Below are positions 32,504 through 39,879 of a stretch of DNA of 64,000 nt, piece by piece. The DNA comes from Streptomyces ficellus (GTDB lineage Bacteria > Actinomycetota > Actinomycetes > Streptomycetales > Streptomycetaceae), in contig NZ_CP034279.1 in the NCBI RefSeq assembly GCF_009739905.1, positions 1,178,001 through 1,242,000 of the forward strand, written 5' to 3'. A model generated the notes under the pieces. The model did no database searches. It saw only the letters and a list, made by a program, of their open reading frames with translations, and had not been told where the DNA came from. Position numbers and translations under genes: made by a program. Every line of letters starts with the position of its first letter. The stretch's first letter is position 1.

Positions 32504-33421
32504 TCAGCCGGTGGCGGGTCCGGTCATCGCCTCGACCACGAGGTCGGTGAGCAGCGCCCCGGCCGTGCCGTCGGGGTCGAGGTCGGGGTCGTAGATGGTC
32601 ACGTTGAGCCCGACGCACCGCTCGGAGCGCACCAGTCTCCGCAGCAGCGGCGCGAGTTCGCCGGGCAGCAGGCCGTCGGGGTCGGGGCTGTCGACGGCCG
32701 GCATCACGGACGGGTCGAGCACGTCGGCGTCCAGGTGCACCCAGAAGCCGTCGAGGTCCGGGATCTCCAGGGTCAGGGCGGCCGCGCCGGCGAGGTCGGC
32801 CGCGCCCCACTCGCGGATCTCGCCGACCGTGACGGTGGGGATCTTCAGCTGCCCGAGTTCGGTACGGTCCTCGTGGTCGTCGTCGCGGATGCCGAACAAC
32901 CGGACGTCCTCGTCCCGGAGATAGGGCCCGAGGCCGTCGATGTCCGCGAGGCCGGCCTGCCCGCGTCCGGTGGCGATGGCCAGTTCCTCGCCGGCGGCCG
33001 CGCCGATCCGGTCGGAGTTGCCGGGGTGCCGGAAGTCGGCGGAGGCGTCGATCGCCGCGAGCCCGTAGCGCCCGAGCCGCTTCAGCGCGAGCGAGGCACC
33101 GAGCTGGATGGAGCAGTCGCCGCCGAGTACGAGCGGGAAGTCGCCCGCCCTGACGTGGTGTTCGATCCGGGCGGCGAGCTTCCGGGTGTACGCGGCGATG
33201 GCATCCGCGTGGAACACGCCGTCGCCCTCCCGCCAGTCGCCCCGGTCGTAGCGGGGCGGTACGACGACCCCGCCCTCGAAGGCGCCGAGCCGCTGGACGA
33301 TCCGGTTCTCGCGCAGGGCGCCGGCCAGCTTGTGACAGCCGGGCACGGCACCGGGCGCGGGCGGGCGCAGGCCCAGGTTGGAGGGGGCGTCGATGACCAC
33401 GATGTTCCGCATGCGGTTCAT
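32504..33421 (-). CDS. Arginase/agmatinase-family protein with altered metal ligands
   Basis: 305 residues of the ureohydrolase fold. The binuclear manganese site of arginase normally uses GGDH, DxHxD and DxDxxDP. Here the motifs read GGDCS (about residue 100, Cys103 in place of His), IDASADF (about 124-130, Ser127 in place of His), and HLDADVLDP (about 229-237, intact). So two of the six expected ligands are changed. Some actinobacterial members are known to have GGDCS with DGHxD, so loss of the second histidine is the odder change. Whether it is an enzyme, a one-metal variant or inactive is unclear. Start ATG 33421. Confidence 0.75.
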   Translation of the reverse strand: MNRMRNIVVIDAPSNLGLRPPAPGAVPGCHKLAGALRENRIVQRLGAFEGGVVVPPRYDRGDWREGDGVFHADAIAAYTRKLAARIEHHVRAGDFPLVLGGDCSIQLGASLALKRLGRYGLAAIDASADFRHPGNSDRIGAAAGEELAIATGRGQAGLADIDGLGPYLRDEDVRLFGIRDDDHEDRTELGQLKIPTVTVGEIREWGAADLAGAAALTLEIPDLDGFWVHLDADVLDPSVMPAVDSPDPDGLLPGELAPLLRRLVRSERCVGLNVTIYDPDLDPDGTAGALLTDLVVEAMTGPATG

Positions 33422-33449
33422 CCTCCGCGCGGGCGGCCCGGCGGGGCAA

Positions 33450-34016
33450 TCAGTTTCCGGGAAGCGACCGCCCGGTGCTCGCGACGGCCCAGCGTTCGTG
33501 GTCGCGCCACGCGCCGTCGACGAAGAGGAACGCCGGGGAGTAGCCCTCCAGCCGGAACCCGGCGCGGCGCACCAGCCGGATCGAGGCCTCGTTGAGCGGC
33601 TGGATGTTGGCCTCCAGCCGGTGCAGCCCGAGCGGTCCGAAGGCGTGCCCGAGGACCAGCCCGAGCCCCTCCCCCATCAGTCCCCGCCCGGCCGCGTGGG
33701 CGAAGGCGCCGTAGCCGAGGGTTCCGCTGAGGAAGCCGCCGCGGACGATGTTGTTGATGTTGATGTAGCCCGCGATCGCGCCGCCCGCCCCCCGCTCGCA
33801 CACCAGCAGGGGTTCGGTGTCCGGGCTTTCGAGGCGGGCGCGGGTGTAGGCGGCATACGCCGGGGCGGTGTCGGGCGGGAACAGCCACGGCTGGTGCAGG
33901 TCCCGGCTCTCGCGCGCCCGTGCGGTGAACTCGTCGGCGTCCTCGTACCGGAAGTGCCGGATGCCGACGCGCGGGCCCTCGGCCAGGTACGCGGCGTGCG
34001 GTCCGTTCGTGGGCAT
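33450..34016 (-). CDS. GNAT-family N-acetyltransferase (RimJ-like)
   Basis: 188 residues. The RimJ/RimL pattern: GPRVGIRHFRYEDADEFTAR at the N-terminus, SGTLGYGAFAHAAGRGLMGE (about 101-120) with the acetyl-CoA loop, then LGLHRLEANIQPLNEASIRL and RRAGFRLEGYSPAFLFVDG. These matches are strong and end in the conserved W-R-DHERWA. Substrate unknown. In-frame codons continue far upstream but the ATG at 34016 begins where homology begins. A secreted-protein gene precedes it 20 bp upstream. Confidence 0.88.
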   Translation of the reverse strand: MPTNGPHAAYLAEGPRVGIRHFRYEDADEFTARARESRDLHQPWLFPPDTAPAYAAYTRARLESPDTEPLLVCERGAGGAIAGYININNIVRGGFLSGTLGYGAFAHAAGRGLMGEGLGLVLGHAFGPLGLHRLEANIQPLNEASIRLVRRAGFRLEGYSPAFLFVDGAWRDHERWAVASTGRSLPGN

Positions 34017-34036
34017 CCGGTCAGGGTACGGGGGCG

Positions 34037-34585
34037 TCAGCGGTCGGTACGGGGACGGTCGGCGAAGGCTCCGTCCGGATGCGGTGCGGGGTGCCCGGCG
34101 GGGCCGGCGGCCCGGTGCGGGGCGGGGCGGTCGTCCGGGCCGTCCGCCGGGCTGTCGGCCGGGCTCTTCGCCAGGCCCTTCGCCGGGCGCTTCACCAGGG
34201 GCGCCGGGGCCCGGGCCGGTTCCGTCGCCGTGCTCTTCGACGGGCTCTCCGAGGGACTCTCCGACGGGCTCGAGGGGCACTTCTCGTCCGTCTTCATCAC
34301 GGCGACGGAGAGCGGGCGGCCGTCGAGGTCCGCGCCGGCGGCGGGGTACTGGGAGCAGACCTTCCAGTTCGCCGGCCACAGCACCGTACGTCCGTAGCCG
34401 CTGGCGTCGCGGACGTCGACCCGGGTGCGCTGGTCCATCGTGCTGAAGACGGTCATGAGCCCCTTGCCGGTGAAGTCCGGCAGCGGCGGGGCCGCCGCCG
34501 CCGCGACGGCCGCCGCACCACCAAGGGCTCCCATCGTCGTCAGGGCGAGGGTCATCCCCGCCGTCACCGTGGCCGCACGCTTCAC
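34037..34585 (-). CDS. Secreted protein with PASTA-like domain and Ser/Pro-rich tail
   Basis: 182 residues with a signal peptide (KRAATVTAGMTLALTTMGAL, Ala-rich c-region, likely cleavage after an alanine near residue 35). Then a PASTA-like unit: PPLPDFTGKGLMTVFSTMDQ, then TVLWPANWKVCSQYPAAGAD and KTDEKCP, with two cysteines that could pair. From about residue 108 the tail is SESPSESPSKS followed by Pro/Ala. PASTA domains bind peptidoglycan or beta-lactams. The start is GTG 34585, decided by AGGAGG five bases upstream; an ATG further upstream is rejected. A stem-loop sits in its leader. Confidence 0.72.
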   Translation of the reverse strand: MKRAATVTAGMTLALTTMGALGGAAAVAAAAAPPLPDFTGKGLMTVFSTMDQRTRVDVRDASGYGRTVLWPANWKVCSQYPAAGADLDGRPLSVAVMKTDEKCPSSPSESPSESPSKSTATEPARAPAPLVKRPAKGLAKSPADSPADGPDDRPAPHRAAGPAGHPAPHPDGAFADRPRTDR

Positions 34586-34611
34586 GTTCGCCTCCTGTAG
34601 GGACATACGCT

Positions 34612-34658
34612 GCCGCCCCCGGCAACCAGGATGCGCGGATCCTGGCAGCGCGGGGGCG
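34612..34658 (-). promoter_or_regulatory. Nested stem-loop in the leader of the PASTA-like secreted protein
   Basis: Inner stem CCAGGAT (34626-34632) / ATCCTGG (34639-34645) with a six-base loop; outer arms CCGCCCCC (34612-34619) and GGGGGCGG (34651-34658). On the minus strand it lies about 25 bases upstream of the ribosome site of the secreted protein gene. Could be an attenuator, a structured leader, or a terminator of the MFS transcript. Confidence 0.45.
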
Positions 34659-34712
34659 GTGGGCGGGCCGTACGGGTGACCGGTCGGACCGAGTCGGGTC
34701 AGTGGTAGGTGG

Positions 34713-36173
34713 TCAGTGGTGCGTGACGACCAGCTGCGGCTCGTCGGCGTCGGCGGTGTCGGCCGGGTCGGGGCGCTGGATGAGCAGCGCGGTGACGACA
34801 CCGATACCGAGCAGGGTGAGGGCGGCGTACATGGCGTGCTGGTAGCCGGCCTCGGTGACGCCCCGGGCGTCGCTGCCGGCGCTGATCATGGCGGAGGCGA
34901 GGGCGATGCCCAGCGAGGCGCCGATGCCGAAGCAGGCACCGTTGAGGCCGGAGAGCGACCCGGGCTTGTCCTTGGGGGCGGTGGTGACGGCGAGGCCGTT
35001 GAGTCCGGTGAGCATGAAGCCGCCGTACGTGATGCCGAGCGCGGCCAGCGCGGTGACGAGGATCCACTCCTTGTGCAGGAACATCGTCGCGAAGACGAAG
35101 ATCGCGAAGTTGGCGACAGCGCCGGCGACGACGATCGTCCGCCAGCCGATCCTGGGGCCGAGGCGGCCGGTCAGGGGTGCGGAGATCACGCCGATCAGCT
35201 GGATCGGGGTGAGGAAGAGGATCGCGGCGGTGACAGCGCTGAGCCCCAGGCCCACGCGGGCGTCCTGGGAGAAGAGCGGGATCGTGAGCGCGATCGCGCC
35301 GAAGGCGCCGCCGAGCGTGCAGACGGTGGTGAGCAGCAGCGGCCAGGCGCGGCGGGAGGCCAGGACGTCGAGGTCGATGACCGGGTTGGGGGCGCTCTTC
35401 TGCGAGACGACGAAGAAGACGAGGGCGGCGAGGCCGCCGAGCAGGAAGCCGAGCGTGAGGGCGGAGGTCCAGCCCCAGGCGCCTCCCTGGGCGAGGCCGA
35501 CGAGGATGCCGGTGAGGCCGAGCGCGAGGGCGGAGATGCCCCGGGCGTCGAAGCGGGCGTCGGCGTCGATGGTGGGCGGGACGTCGGGGACGTACCGGCG
35601 CACGCCGATGAGACCGGCGACGGCGATGAACGTGGAGCAGACGAAGATGCCGCGGAAGCCGATGGTGTCGGCGATCTGGCCGCCCGCGATGGCGTCGACA
35701 CCGGCGAGACCGCCGTTGACGGCGGTGATGATGCCCGCGGCCTTGCCGAAGCCGGCCGGGGTGAGCAGCTGGTTCAGCGTGAGGAAGGCGAGGGTGAACA
35801 TCGCGGCGGAGATGCCCTGGAGGATGCGGCCGGCGATGAAGATCTCGATGCTGGGCGCGAAGACGCAGAGCAGGTTGCCGATGATCAGGACGATCGCGCA
35901 GACGATCATCATCGGCTTGCGGCCGCGCTGGTCGCTGAGGCGGGCGAGCGTGACCTGACCGATGGCGGCCATGAGGAAGAAGAGGGTCTGGGACAGGCCG
36001 GCGGCGGCCGTGGTCGTGCCGAGGCGCTCGATGACATCGGGCAGTGCGGGGCTGAGCATGGTGGCGTTGATCTGGTAGCCCAGAACGGCCATGACCATCG
36101 CGAGGAGCATCGGCCCCCGGCCCGCGAGGTCGGATTCGGCTCCGGAACGTGTCCGGCCGAGCGAGATGGACAT
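34713..36173 (-). CDS. MFS transporter (drug:H+ antiporter type)
   Basis: 486 residues with about 14 hydrophobic helices, the DHA2 layout. First-helix start LLAMVMAVLGYQINATMLSP, motif A-like LARLSDQRGRKPMMIVCAIV (about 75-95), antiporter motif C-like ITAVNGGLAGVDAIAGGQIA, and LGLSAVTAAILFLTPIQLIG in the second half. Export of a drug or metabolite is the usual role; here the adjacent adenosine deaminase regulon raises the chance of a nucleoside-type substrate, which is only inference. Start ATG 36173 follows AAAGGGG. Divergent from the GntR regulator gene, with a palindrome 58 bp upstream. Confidence 0.85.
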   Translation of the reverse strand: MSISLGRTRSGAESDLAGRGPMLLAMVMAVLGYQINATMLSPALPDVIERLGTTTAAAGLSQTLFFLMAAIGQVTLARLSDQRGRKPMMIVCAIVLIIGNLLCVFAPSIEIFIAGRILQGISAAMFTLAFLTLNQLLTPAGFGKAAGIITAVNGGLAGVDAIAGGQIADTIGFRGIFVCSTFIAVAGLIGVRRYVPDVPPTIDADARFDARGISALALGLTGILVGLAQGGAWGWTSALTLGFLLGGLAALVFFVVSQKSAPNPVIDLDVLASRRAWPLLLTTVCTLGGAFGAIALTIPLFSQDARVGLGLSAVTAAILFLTPIQLIGVISAPLTGRLGPRIGWRTIVVAGAVANFAIFVFATMFLHKEWILVTALAALGITYGGFMLTGLNGLAVTTAPKDKPGSLSGLNGACFGIGASLGIALASAMISAGSDARGVTEAGYQHAMYAALTLLGIGVVTALLIQRPDPADTADADEPQLVVTHH

Positions 36174-36231
36174 GTCGGCCCCTTTGCCTCGGATGTCATG
36201 TCGGGTTCGGCGAAATGGCACACCACTGACT

Positions 36232-36244
36232 CTTGTCAGACAAG
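36232..36244. promoter_or_regulatory. Palindromic operator candidate 1 (GntR type)
   Basis: CTTGTCAGACAAG, perfect 13-bp palindrome with odd centre, flanked by the wider inverted repeat CTGACTC (36226-36232)/GAGTCAG (36252-36258). Fits the FadR-type GntR operator TNGTNNNACNA. Lies in the MFS promoter region opposite the GntR gene. Confidence 0.65.
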
Positions 36245-36375
36245 TGCTGCTGAGTCAGATTGGAATCTACGCGCGTAAACGTCAATACCCTCCGGCCAAC
36301 TTTTCGAATTACCGCAGATCAGTGCCGCTCAATCGAGACCTCGACGCCGTTGCCCGGCCCTCCGCGGTGGCATAG

Positions 36376-36387
36376 CTTGCTGACAAG
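36376..36387. promoter_or_regulatory. Partial GntR operator candidate 2
   Basis: CTTGCTGACAAG preserves the right half TGACAAG of the operator and has one base fewer in the left half. Lies 18 bp before the GntR start, suggesting autoregulation. Confidence 0.4.
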
Positions 36388-36404
36388 TGAGCCGAGGAGG
36401 GGCA

Positions 36405-37166
36405 GTGGTGGTCAGCAGCGCGGAGCAGCGGAGACCGGTCGTGGTGCTGTACGAGCGGATCGTGGACGCCATCCACGCCGGCACCTACCCACCCGGCTCG
36501 ACCCTCCCCTCCGAGCCCAAGCTCGCCGCGGAGCTGGGCGTGAGCCGCCCCGCGCTGCGCGAGGCCCTGCTGCTCCTCCAGGAGGACGGCCTGCTCTCGG
36601 TACGCCGCGGGGTCGGCCGGACCGTCGCCGACCGCCCGCCCCGGCGCGGCTTCGAGCACATCCAGCCGCTGGAGGAACTGATCGGCGCGGGCGCTCCCGT
36701 CCGCGTGCGCGCCCTGCTGCGGGCGGTCGAGGAGCCGACCGACTTCACGGCCCAGCACCTGCTCGCGGCCTCCCGCGCCCGGCTGCGGTTCTGGGAGTCG
36801 CTGCTGGCCGCGGACGGTGCGGCGGCGGCGCTCAGCCAGGAGTGGGCGGCCGCCGGGGACGTCCTGGAGGTCGCGCACCCCGCCTTCGCCCGGGCGCTGG
36901 AGGACGTCGCGGAGGCGCCGGACGCCGCCCGCACGTCGATGCTCGCCGTGCTGGCGGGCGCCTCGCGCGGGGTGCCGCTGAGCGCGCACAGCAGCGTGAC
37001 GGCGACGCTGGTCGGGCAGCGGCGCGGGGAGCAGCTGGGCCGGCCGGCCGACACCCCGGCCGTACTGATCACGCAGGTCGTACGGGCCGGGGACACCCCC
37101 GTCCTGGCGGCCAAGCACATGCTGCCGACGGGCGCGGCCGCCCTCCCGGTCCTCCAGTCCAACTGA
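36405..37166 (+). CDS. GntR-family transcriptional regulator (probably HutC/UTRA type)
   Basis: 253 residues. N-terminal winged helix: LYERIVDAIHAGTYPPGSTL, PSEPKLAAELGVSRPALREA, then LLLLQEDGLLSVRRGVGRTV (about 14-75). The C-terminal half ends VLITQVVRAGDTPVLAAKHM, reminiscent of the UTRA ligand-binding fold rather than a FadR-type helical domain. Probably a repressor of the divergent MFS transporter, since TTGTCAGACAA palindromes lie between them and another in the add gene. Start GTG 36405 (or 36408) is set by AGGAGG at 36395-36400; GTG 36387 lies before that site. Confidence 0.85.
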   Translation: MVVSSAEQRRPVVVLYERIVDAIHAGTYPPGSTLPSEPKLAAELGVSRPALREALLLLQEDGLLSVRRGVGRTVADRPPRRGFEHIQPLEELIGAGAPVRVRALLRAVEEPTDFTAQHLLAASRARLRFWESLLAADGAAAALSQEWAAAGDVLEVAHPAFARALEDVAEAPDAARTSMLAVLAGASRGVPLSAHSSVTATLVGQRRGEQLGRPADTPAVLITQVVRAGDTPVLAAKHMLPTGAAALPVLQSN

Positions 37167-37224
37167 GGGCGGGGCGCCCCGGGGGCGGCGCCGGTACGCA
37201 CGGCGGTGCACGGGGCGCCGCACT

Positions 37225-37306
37225 GGGCGGCCGGTGCACGGGCGGCCGGTGCACGGCGGAGCGCGAGCGCGGCCGGGGCACACGGTGGTCGGGGCACACG
37301 GTGGTC
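37225..37306. repeat. Two short tandem duplications upstream of add
   Basis: GGGCGGCCGGTGCAC occurs twice back-to-back (37225-37239, 37240-37254), and GGGGCACACGGTGGTC twice back-to-back (37275-37290, 37291-37306). The 279-bp gap between the GntR gene and add is otherwise featureless and contains no gene. These look like replication-slippage duplications that alter the distance from the upstream promoter. Confidence 0.8.
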
Positions 37307-37445
37307 GGAGCCGGCCGGCCCGGGGCGCACCGGGTGCCGCACCGGCCGCGGGCGCATGCACGCCGCCGCGGGCCCACGGTCCCCGCCGCGGCGCTGTCGG
37401 CTGCGTCACGGCGGCGGTCCCGGGCGTGGCGTACACTCCCGCACC

Positions 37446-38549
37446 ATGCACTTGTCTGACAACGTCTCCGCCGCCGCGTCCGCCGCCCCCGCCGCCGACT
37501 GGATCCGCCGCGCCCCCAAGGCGGTCCTCCACGACCACCTGGACGGCGGACTGCGCCCCGCCACGATCATCGAGCTGGCCCACGAGTGCGGCTACACCGG
37601 TCTGCCCACCGAGGAGCCGGCCGCGCTGGGCGCCTGGTTCCGGGACGCCGCCGACTCCGGCTCGCTGGAGCGCTACCTGGAGACGTTCGCGCACACCTGT
37701 GCCGTGATGCAGACCCGCGAGGCGCTGTTCCGCGTCGCGGCCGAGTGCGCCGAGGACCTGGCCGCGGACGGCGTCGTGTACGCCGAGATCCGGTACGCCC
37801 CCGAGCAGCACCTCGCGGCCGGGCTGTCCCTGGACGAGGTCGTCGAGGCGGTGAACGACGGCTTCCGCGAGGGCGAGCGCCGCACCGGCGGGCGCATCAC
37901 CGTCGGCACGCTGCTCACCGGCATGCGCCACACGGACCGCTCGCTGGAGATAGCCGAGCTGACCGTCGCCCACCGCGAGCGCGGCGTGGCCGGCTTCGAC
38001 ATCGCGGGCGGCGAGATCGGCAACCCGCCGTCGCGTCACCTGCCGGCCTTCCAGCACCTCAAGCGCCACAACTGCCACTTCACCATTCACGCCGGTGAGG
38101 CCGTGGGCGCCGAGTCCATCCACGAGGCGGTGCAGGTCTGCGGCGCCGAGCGGATCGGCCACGGCGTGCGGATCACCGACGACATCCAGGTGCACGAGGA
38201 CGGCTCGGCCACCCTCGGCCACCTGGCCGCGTACGTCCGGGACAACCGCATCGCGCTGGAGGTCTGCCCGACCTCCAACCTCCAGACGGGCGCCGCGAAG
38301 GACTACGCGACGCACCCGATCGACCTGCTGCGCCGCCTGGGCTTCCGCATCACGCTGAACACCGACAACCGTCTGGTGTCCGGCACCACCATGAGCCAGG
38401 AGTTCCAGCACATGGTGGACGCCTTCGGGTACGGCCCCGAGGTCTTCGAGGCATTCACGGTCGCCGCCGTGGAGGCCGCGTTCCTGCCGCTGCCGGAGCG
38501 CCGCCGGATCATCGACGAGGTGATCCGCCCGGGCTACGCGGCGCTCTAG
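37446..38549 (+). CDS. add: Adenosine deaminase
   Basis: 367 residues. Zinc-binding VLHDHLDGGLRP (His29, His31), CHFTIHAGEAVGAESIHEA, substrate-site RIGHGVRITDD and the C-terminal NTDNRLVSGTTMSQEF, where the catalytic Asp of Add-type enzymes is found. Size and order match actinobacterial Add. Deaminates adenosine/deoxyadenosine to inosine in purine salvage. ATG 37446 is chosen since codons upstream are in repetitive DNA with no homology. Codons 2-6 overlap a copy of the GntR operator (37451-37463), so the regulator may control it. Confidence 0.92.
   Translation: MHLSDNVSAAASAAPAADWIRRAPKAVLHDHLDGGLRPATIIELAHECGYTGLPTEEPAALGAWFRDAADSGSLERYLETFAHTCAVMQTREALFRVAAECAEDLAADGVVYAEIRYAPEQHLAAGLSLDEVVEAVNDGFREGERRTGGRITVGTLLTGMRHTDRSLEIAELTVAHRERGVAGFDIAGGEIGNPPSRHLPAFQHLKRHNCHFTIHAGEAVGAESIHEAVQVCGAERIGHGVRITDDIQVHEDGSATLGHLAAYVRDNRIALEVCPTSNLQTGAAKDYATHPIDLLRRLGFRITLNTDNRLVSGTTMSQEFQHMVDAFGYGPEVFEAFTVAAVEAAFLPLPERRRIIDEVIRPGYAAL
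37451..37463. promoter_or_regulatory. GntR operator candidate 3 inside add
   Basis: CTTGTCTGACAAC matches the palindrome at 36232-36244 in 11 of 13 positions and keeps TTGTCNGACAA completely. It overlaps codons 2 to 6 of add, a place where a bound repressor could block transcription. Confidence 0.5.
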
Positions 38550-38557
38550 CGAGACGC

Positions 38558-38653
38558 GGGGCTCGCGGCCCGGGGCTCGGGGCCGGGAGCTCGGGGCCGG
38601 GGGCTCGGGGCTCGGGGCTGGGGGCTCGGGGCTGGGGGCTCGGGGCTGGGGGC
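38558..38653. repeat. G-rich tandem repeat downstream of add
   Basis: About 95 bp built from near-copies of GGGGCTCGGGGC(T/C)G, including runs such as GGGGGCTCGGGGCTGGGGGC. Guanine tracts of four or five repeat every 7 to 14 bases on the plus strand, so G-quadruplex formation is possible. It lies between add and the AI-2E-type transporter gene and could slow transcription from upstream. Confidence 0.75.
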
Positions 38654-38741
38654 ACCGACACGCCATTCGGCCCGTCCGGGCCCCCGGCCGGGCGAACGTC
38701 CGCCCCGGCGCGGGGCGGCTCCGCGCCCCGGTGGTACCTCG

Positions 38742-39818
38742 ATGGGCATGGAGCCCCAGGTATCCCCGTTCCTCCGCACGGCCGCGGCGCACGCGTGGCG
38801 CCTGCTGGTCGTCGGCGCGGCCGTGTACGGCGTGTTCGCCGTACTGGGCCGTTTCCACGAGATCGGGGTGGCCCTCTTCCTGGGGCTGGTCGTCACCGCG
38901 GTGCTGCGGCCCTGCGCCGACCTCGTGGCGCGCCGGCTGCCCCGGGGCCTGGCGGTCGCCGTGACCCTGATCGCCGCCATCGCCCTGGTGCTCGGGGTGC
39001 TGGCGGGGGTCGGGGAGGCGGTCGCGGGTGAGACCACCACGCTGGTAAGGGAGTTCCGCACGGGGGTGGACCGCATCGAGGACTGGCTGGAGAAGCCACC
39101 GTTCCGGCTGAACCCGCACGTGCTGTCCGACCTGCACGGCCGGATCGGCCAGTTCCTCTCCAGCCATCGCTCGACCCTCCTCAGCAAGGCCGTCAGCGGG
39201 GCGAGCGAAGCGGTGCACGTGCTGACCGCCCTGGCTCTGGGCCTGTTCGCCTCGGTGTTCTTCATCCACTCGGGCGACCGGCAGTGGGGCTGGTTCTGCG
39301 CCCAGCTGCCGGAGCGCGTGCGCTCCCGGTGGAGCCTCGCGGGCCGGGCGGCCTGGCGCACGTTCACCGGCTACACCCGCGGGATCGTGCTCGTGGCCGC
39401 GACCAACGCCATCCTGGTCGGCGTCGCGCTGTACTTCCTCGGCGTCCCGCTGGCCGTGCCGCTGGCGCTGCTGGAGTTCGTCGCCGCTTTCGTGCCCCTG
39501 ATCGGCTCGCCGGTCGCACTGGCGGTGGCGGCGGTGGTCGCCCTGGCGGCGAAGGGGCCGCTGACCGCGGCGATCGTGATCGCGCTGATCGTGATCATCG
39601 GTCAGATCGAGGGCCATCTGCTGCATCCACTGGTCATGAGCTGGGCGGTCCGGCTCCATCCGCTGGTGGTGGCCGTCTCGGTGATCGGGGGCGCCATCGC
39701 CGCGGGCATCGTCGGAGCCGTGGTCGCGGTGCCGCTGGTGTCGGTGGGGTGGGCGGTGTTCACGGCCCTGCGCGAGGAACGGCGGACGCGCGCCGCTCCC
39801 GCCGCGGACGTCACCTAG
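38742..39818 (+). CDS. AI-2E family transporter (PerM-like)
   Basis: 358 residues and about eight membrane segments: WRLLVVGAAVYGVFAVLGRF at the start, LALGLFASVFFIHSGDR mid-chain, and the family's C-terminal LLEFVAAFVPLIGSPVALAV plus IIGQIEGHLLHPLVMSWAVR (about residues 285-304). A hydrophilic domain lies between helices 3 and 4. Family members export AI-2 or other small molecules, or ions in some cases. ATG 38742 is used; ATG 38748 is equally possible. Converges on the peptidase operon. Confidence 0.87.
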   Translation: MGMEPQVSPFLRTAAAHAWRLLVVGAAVYGVFAVLGRFHEIGVALFLGLVVTAVLRPCADLVARRLPRGLAVAVTLIAAIALVLGVLAGVGEAVAGETTTLVREFRTGVDRIEDWLEKPPFRLNPHVLSDLHGRIGQFLSSHRSTLLSKAVSGASEAVHVLTALALGLFASVFFIHSGDRQWGWFCAQLPERVRSRWSLAGRAAWRTFTGYTRGIVLVAATNAILVGVALYFLGVPLAVPLALLEFVAAFVPLIGSPVALAVAAVVALAAKGPLTAAIVIALIVIIGQIEGHLLHPLVMSWAVRLHPLVVAVSVIGGAIAAGIVGAVVAVPLVSVGWAVFTALREERRTRAAPAADVT

Positions 39819-39879
39819 GTCGTGTCCGGAAAGTCTCGCCTGGCCCGTGACGCCCTGCACGCACTGTCGCCGCGGTCTG

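Noticed and set aside
36387..36404. GTG at 36387 as the start of the GntR regulator.
   Set aside because: It lies before the AGGAGG at 36395-36400, so translation more likely begins at 36405 or 36408.
36309..39860. Minus-strand open frame of 1183 codons opposite GntR, add and the AI-2E-type transporter genes.
   Set aside because: It is a GC-bias shadow: composition is His/Arg/Gly/Ala-rich without any recognisable domain, and three well-conserved genes lie on the plus strand.
39819..39879. GGTCGTGTCCGGAAAGTC sequence reminiscent of the ends of Streptomyces insertion sequences.
   Set aside because: No transposase, no matching second end and no target duplication were found; too short to call.
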